Source of the DNA: JALYNX01 sp963749415
GTDB lineage: Bacteria; Actinomycetota; Acidimicrobiia; Spongiisociales; ZC4RG35
DNA length: 64,000 nt
Reading direction: 5' to 3'
NCBI GenBank assembly: GCA_963749415.1
Contig: CAVVMG010000001.1
Location: 2,294,001-2,358,000 of the forward strand
A program made the position numbers and the translations under genes. Shown one piece after another: positions 60,624 through 64,000 of this stretch. The notes under the pieces are model-generated. The model was not told the DNA's origin. It did not search any database and was given only the letters and a program-made list of their open reading frames with translations. Positions within the stretch are counted from its first letter, which is position 1, and each line of letters begins with the position of its first letter.

Positions 60624-63379
60624 CGGCGTGCCCTTCCCACGATGATCACCCCGAGGGCGGAAGCCAGCATCGTAAGAGCCAGCACCGGCAGGATGTAGGC
60701 GGCGGTGTCCGGCAGATACGTGGCCACGCCATCACTTCCGTCCACGGTCATAGCCCAGCCTGCCAGGACCGGATCGGGCGACCAGTCCTCGTCCTGGTTG
60801 ACGGCGATCGTTATTCGCTGCTGGGCAGGCACACCGGAGAAGCCGGTTCCGGACCTCGCCCAGATGACCGAAGTACCGGCAGCGATCGGCCGGGCGCCCG
60901 GGTTCTCATACACCCGCGCGGTCGCATCGAGTGGTGTGGGCACCAGATCGAGCTGTGTCTGCAGTAGTTCATCGAGATACGACGGATCGCCCTCCAGCAC
61001 GAGCCAGTCGATGGCAAACGGCGCCAGAGCCGCACCCGGACGGAGGTCGACACCGGTAGCCAGTCGATCGAGAATGAGGTCGAGCTCGATGTCACCCTCA
61101 CGCTCAGGCGGTAGCCAAACCTCGTCCTGGGTCATCCCCTCGCCGTCGATCAACCGGTAGAAGACGCCGGGACCCGGCCGGGCCTCACCGGGTATGTCTC
61201 CCCGATCGGTCGACAGGAGGAGGATTCGACCCGGACCACCCTCCCCAGCCAGAGTCTCGGCAAAGGCGAATTGCTCATTGAGGTTGCCACTGGGCAAGCC
61301 GAGCCGTCCGTCGAGCATGGTGCCCACCGAGAGCACCAGAATGGCTGCTGCTGCCACGCTTGCGATGACCCGCTTCGGCTCGAATGAGAGCCGGTCGAGT
61401 GCAGCCGCCACCACGAGCGCAGCTCCCATCGAGGACAGGATGAGCAAGGCCTCCTCGACGCCGGGCCCGCCAAACGGAAGGCGAATGAACACCAGTCCGG
61501 CCAAGGCCAGGATGGCCCCCGTCAGGCCGGCCCGGGCAGCCCTGTCCTCGAGGAAGAAGAGCGGGATGGCCGCCACCGACACCAGCACCGGCCATAAGAC
61601 GGGGACTTCCAAGGCGAGTCGACGGTCGACGTCGGTGATCCACCCGGGATCGGCAATGAGGAAGGGGGCAGCCATCGCCAGTCCGGTGACGGCGACCAGT
61701 CCCAGCCAAAGGCGCGGGGTGCCGGCACCGACGATCGAGGCCACGGCTGCCGCCAGCAGAGGGACCAGCGCGAGGAGGGGTGAGAACGCAGCGAGGATCA
61801 GAGACCAGAACACCACCCACCCGACACGGCCAAGCACGTTCTTGCCGGTGTCACCGGAATAGAGGAACACCGAGCGAACGGCCCAGGGGAGGATCGCCGC
61901 GCCGGCCAGGACCAGCCAGGACCCGGCGCCGACAGCAACCGCCGTCCCGGGGCCGGCAAGAAGCACCAATCCGGCGAGATACCGGCCAGGGCCCCGGAAA
62001 CCGATCCGCCCAGCCAGGCGGCCCATTCCGATAACACCGAGAGCGGCGAAGCCCAAAGTGAGCAGTGTGCGGGCCGCGCCTTCCTCACCGAACCAGATGC
62101 CGGAAACGAGGGCGTTGATCCCGGTCGAAGGGTGAACCGCGGCGGACGAGCCCAGGCCGGAGTCGTTCCAACCGCCCAGAAAGCGCTGCAGAGCAAAGGT
62201 CGGTGGCTCGAATTCGAAGCTCGACCCCACGTTGGGCACTCCGGCGAAGATGATCGACCTGGACGCGACTAGGACCAGCGCAACGGCGATGAGCGCACCC
62301 CAGATCCCGGGGCTGGACCAGACCCGCCGCGTTCCCCGGGCCAATGCCTTGTCGTCGTCGAACATGAACAAGATGCGCTCTGTGAGCTCGGCACCTACCG
62401 AGCGCAGCCGGATCGAGCCCCGCGCCTGGAACCTGAAGAGCTCCTCGTCACCAACAGCCCGCACCGGCTTGAAACGGCGTCGGGCGCCGATGGTCGACGG
62501 CAGATGGACCAGGTTCCATCCCCAGGAGGCGGCGTGGCGAGCCGCCGGCCTCCAGCGAAGCAACAGCAGGCTGGCCAGAGAATCGACGAGGGCGACGAGA
62601 AGCTCGAAGGGGACCACCCAGGCCAGGGTGATCGGGCGATACGCCTTGAGCATTGCCCGCAACCGCCCTGCCTGCTCCCGCCATCCTCGGCCGGCCTGTC
62701 GGCAGCGGCCCTGGTGGTAGACCTCCGAGCTGGGAATGGTGATGACCTTCCCCCCGGCGAGGCGCACCCTCTGCGAGAAGTCCAGTCCGGCGGCGACCGG
62801 CTCGAGGAGATCATCGAGCCCGCGGAGGCCTTGCGCCAGGTCGCGGCGAATCAGCATCGAAACCGAGGACACGAACGCAACCTCGCGCACCACGTCGTAC
62901 TGCTGGAGGTCGATCTCGCCCTCGTCGAGGCCCGAGAAGGGCTCCCCGAAGACATCGGTGGCGCTTCCGATCGATTCCAATTCGTCACGGCTACCCGCGA
63001 CCAGGAGCTTGGAGCCGCCGAGCGAGGCATCGTTGCGCTCCACCTCGGCGACCAGCGCCGACAGCGCGTCGGGCCGTGGTCTGGCGTCGGAATGGATGAT
63101 CCACAGATACTCGACGTCGTGGCTCGTCGAGTTGATGGCGTCCACCAACGATCCGGCGCGGTTGATCCCGTCCGGGACTTCGACTCCGGCGTCCGCGATC
63201 ACGGTGACCTCTTCGACCGAGTCATACACTTGTCGATCGACGGTGGCCAGCGCCGCACCGAGGTCGGCGCCCTTGACCAGGGTCAGCACCACCTTGACTC
63301 TTGGCATGCCTGGAGTGGTGTCGATTGTGGGCGCCTCCGCGATCAACGGAGTTGAAGCATCGGTCATGCGGGAGGACAT
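60620..63379 (-). CDS. GT2 glycosyltransferase fused to multi-pass membrane domain
   Basis: 919 aa from ATG 63379 (ATG 63367 possible). Residues 20-260 are a GT2 domain (VKVVLTLVKGADLGAALATV, IIHSDARPRPDALSAL, SSVSMLIRRDLA). Then about 12 hydrophobic segments with an extracytoplasmic C-terminal domain and a last helix. Fits the position of WbbL (rhamnosyl linker synthesis) in mycobacteria, but the large membrane part is closer to actinobacterial GT2-TM fusions. The frame beyond 63379 is a shadow of cofD. Confidence 0.87.
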   Translation of the reverse strand: MSSRMTDASTPLIAEAPTIDTTPGMPRVKVVLTLVKGADLGAALATVDRQVYDSVEEVTVIADAGVEVPDGINRAGSLVDAINSTSHDVEYLWIIHSDARPRPDALSALVAEVERNDASLGGSKLLVAGSRDELESIGSATDVFGEPFSGLDEGEIDLQQYDVVREVAFVSSVSMLIRRDLAQGLRGLDDLLEPVAAGLDFSQRVRLAGGKVITIPSSEVYHQGRCRQAGRGWREQAGRLRAMLKAYRPITLAWVVPFELLVALVDSLASLLLLRWRPAARHAASWGWNLVHLPSTIGARRRFKPVRAVGDEELFRFQARGSIRLRSVGAELTERILFMFDDDKALARGTRRVWSSPGIWGALIAVALVLVASRSIIFAGVPNVGSSFEFEPPTFALQRFLGGWNDSGLGSSAAVHPSTGINALVSGIWFGEEGAARTLLTLGFAALGVIGMGRLAGRIGFRGPGRYLAGLVLLAGPGTAVAVGAGSWLVLAGAAILPWAVRSVFLYSGDTGKNVLGRVGWVVFWSLILAAFSPLLALVPLLAAAVASIVGAGTPRLWLGLVAVTGLAMAAPFLIADPGWITDVDRRLALEVPVLWPVLVSVAAIPLFFLEDRAARAGLTGAILALAGLVFIRLPFGGPGVEEALLILSSMGAALVVAAALDRLSFEPKRVIASVAAAAILVLSVGTMLDGRLGLPSGNLNEQFAFAETLAGEGGPGRILLLSTDRGDIPGEARPGPGVFYRLIDGEGMTQDEVWLPPEREGDIELDLILDRLATGVDLRPGAALAPFAIDWLVLEGDPSYLDELLQTQLDLVPTPLDATARVYENPGARPIAAGTSVIWARSGTGFSGVPAQQRITIAVNQDEDWSPDPVLAGWAMTVDGSDGVATYLPDTAAYILPVLALTMLASALGVIIVGRARR

Positions 63380-63421
63380 TGTGAACCCGGTCCGTGCCCT
63401 GAGCAATATCGGCGACCCCGA

Positions 63422-64000
63422 ATGAAGGTCGTCGAGCTGTCTGGTGGGGTCGGTGGCGCCCGACTCGCCCGAGGCCTGGCAGCGATCGAGGACATCGACC
63501 TGACGGTGGTGGTCAACGTCGGGGACGACGAGCTCGTACACGGGTTGCAGGTGTGCCCGGACCTGGACACCGTCATCTACACGATGGCGAAGGTGGAGGG
63601 TGAAGAAGGATGGGGCCGCAGGAGGGATACCTACTTCGCCAACGAAGAGCTGGCCCGTTTCGGAGTCGACAACCGGTTCCGACTCGGCGATCTGGATCTC
63701 GCCGTCAACATCTTCCGCACGGAGCGGCTGTCCGCCGGCGACAAACTGACCGGCGTCATGAGAGCGGTTGCGGACGGTTTCGGCATCGAGAGCATGATCC
63801 TCCCGGCGAGCGATCATCGGGTGCGCACGGAGATCGAAGTCGAGGGCCTGGGTTGGATCTCGTTCCAGGATTACTTCGTCTTGAGGAAGCACCAGGACGA
63901 GGTTTCCGATCTCAGATTCGCCGGGGCCACCGATTCGACGCCCGCACCAGGGGTCATGGAATCTCTAGGCGAGGCAGACGTGATCGTGATCGCCCCCTCC
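63422..64000 (+). CDS. cofD: 2-phospho-L-lactate transferase CofD/FbiA (3' partial)
   Basis: First 193 residues; the gene runs past the window. ATG 63422. Motifs: VVELSGGVGGARLARGL, VVNVGDDELVHGLQVCPDLD TVIYTMA, and the GWGRRRDTYFAN loop. Joins the lactyl/enolpyruvyl phosphate side chain to Fo in F420 synthesis. Divergent from the GT2-membrane fusion, as fbiA is from wbbL in mycobacteria. Confidence 0.95.
   Translation, partial: MKVVELSGGVGGARLARGLAAIEDIDLTVVVNVGDDELVHGLQVCPDLDTVIYTMAKVEGEEGWGRRRDTYFANEELARFGVDNRFRLGDLDLAVNIFRTERLSAGDKLTGVMRAVADGFGIESMILPASDHRVRTEIEVEGLGWISFQDYFVLRKHQDEVSDLRFAGATDSTPAPGVMESLGEADVIVIAPS

Overview
The window is a high-GC actinomycetal chromosome segment with 91 listed features, most of them genes on the minus strand. 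Markers that point to Actinomycetota are a CofD/FbiA gene for coenzyme F420, a deazaflavin-dependent nitroreductase-family gene, DUF3499 and DUF5719 genes beside a phosphomannomutase, and an Rne/Rng gene linked to rplU-rpmA-obgE. A mreBCD-mrdA-rodA set implies a rod-shaped cell. Acidimicrobiia or a relative is my best guess for the class, but no marker here proves it.

Layout. 0-4.3 kb is accessory: the end of a DrrA/DrrB-type exporter, a DUF222-HNH gene, a frame-broken VOC gene, a MORN/YwqK-like gene and an M15-type peptidase. 4.3-32.8 kb (minus strand) is the familiar actinobacterial housekeeping run: tRNAs-tig-clpP-clpX, folC-ndk-mreBCD-mrdA-rodA-tdk-rng-rplU-rpmA-obgE, nadD-rsfS-tRNA-Ala. 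Two blocks interrupt it. Between clpX and folC sit two LPXTG surface-protein genes with matching structured leaders. Between obgE and nadD sit an orphan molybdenum-hydroxylase large subunit with CoxD/CoxE-type maturation genes, a receiver protein, an M23-like protein, and two tandem GAPDH genes. The first of these GAPDH genes has lost the catalytic Cys and His. 32.4-33.8 kb holds six tRNA genes surrounding an unusual HTH gene.

34-43.6 kb holds a divergent TetR/VOC pair, a STAS protein, a lipoprotein, NDH-2, rdgB-rph-MBL-pdxH, an acyl-CoA dehydrogenase with an HMG-CoA-lyase-like gene (probably leucine breakdown), a ferredoxin and an F420-type reductase. 43.6-50 kb is the trans-translation, division and secretion block ssrA-smpB-ftsX-ftsE-prfB-secA. 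50-64 kb resembles the M. tuberculosis ahcY-manB-DUF3499-wbbL-fbiA neighbourhood: ahcY, a sugar-phosphate isomerase, a Trm112-like protein, manB, glycosyltransferases and large membrane proteins, then cofD running off the end.

The most interesting signals are the paired leader RNAs upstream of the two LPXTG genes (pairing conserved by covariation, with two mutually exclusive stems, one covering the ribosome binding site) and the dead GAPDH paralogue co-transcribed with the active one. Four genes (VOC, LPXTG-A, secA, sugar isomerase) carry single-base frame breaks. Because secA is essential, sequencing or assembly error is likely for at least some of these.
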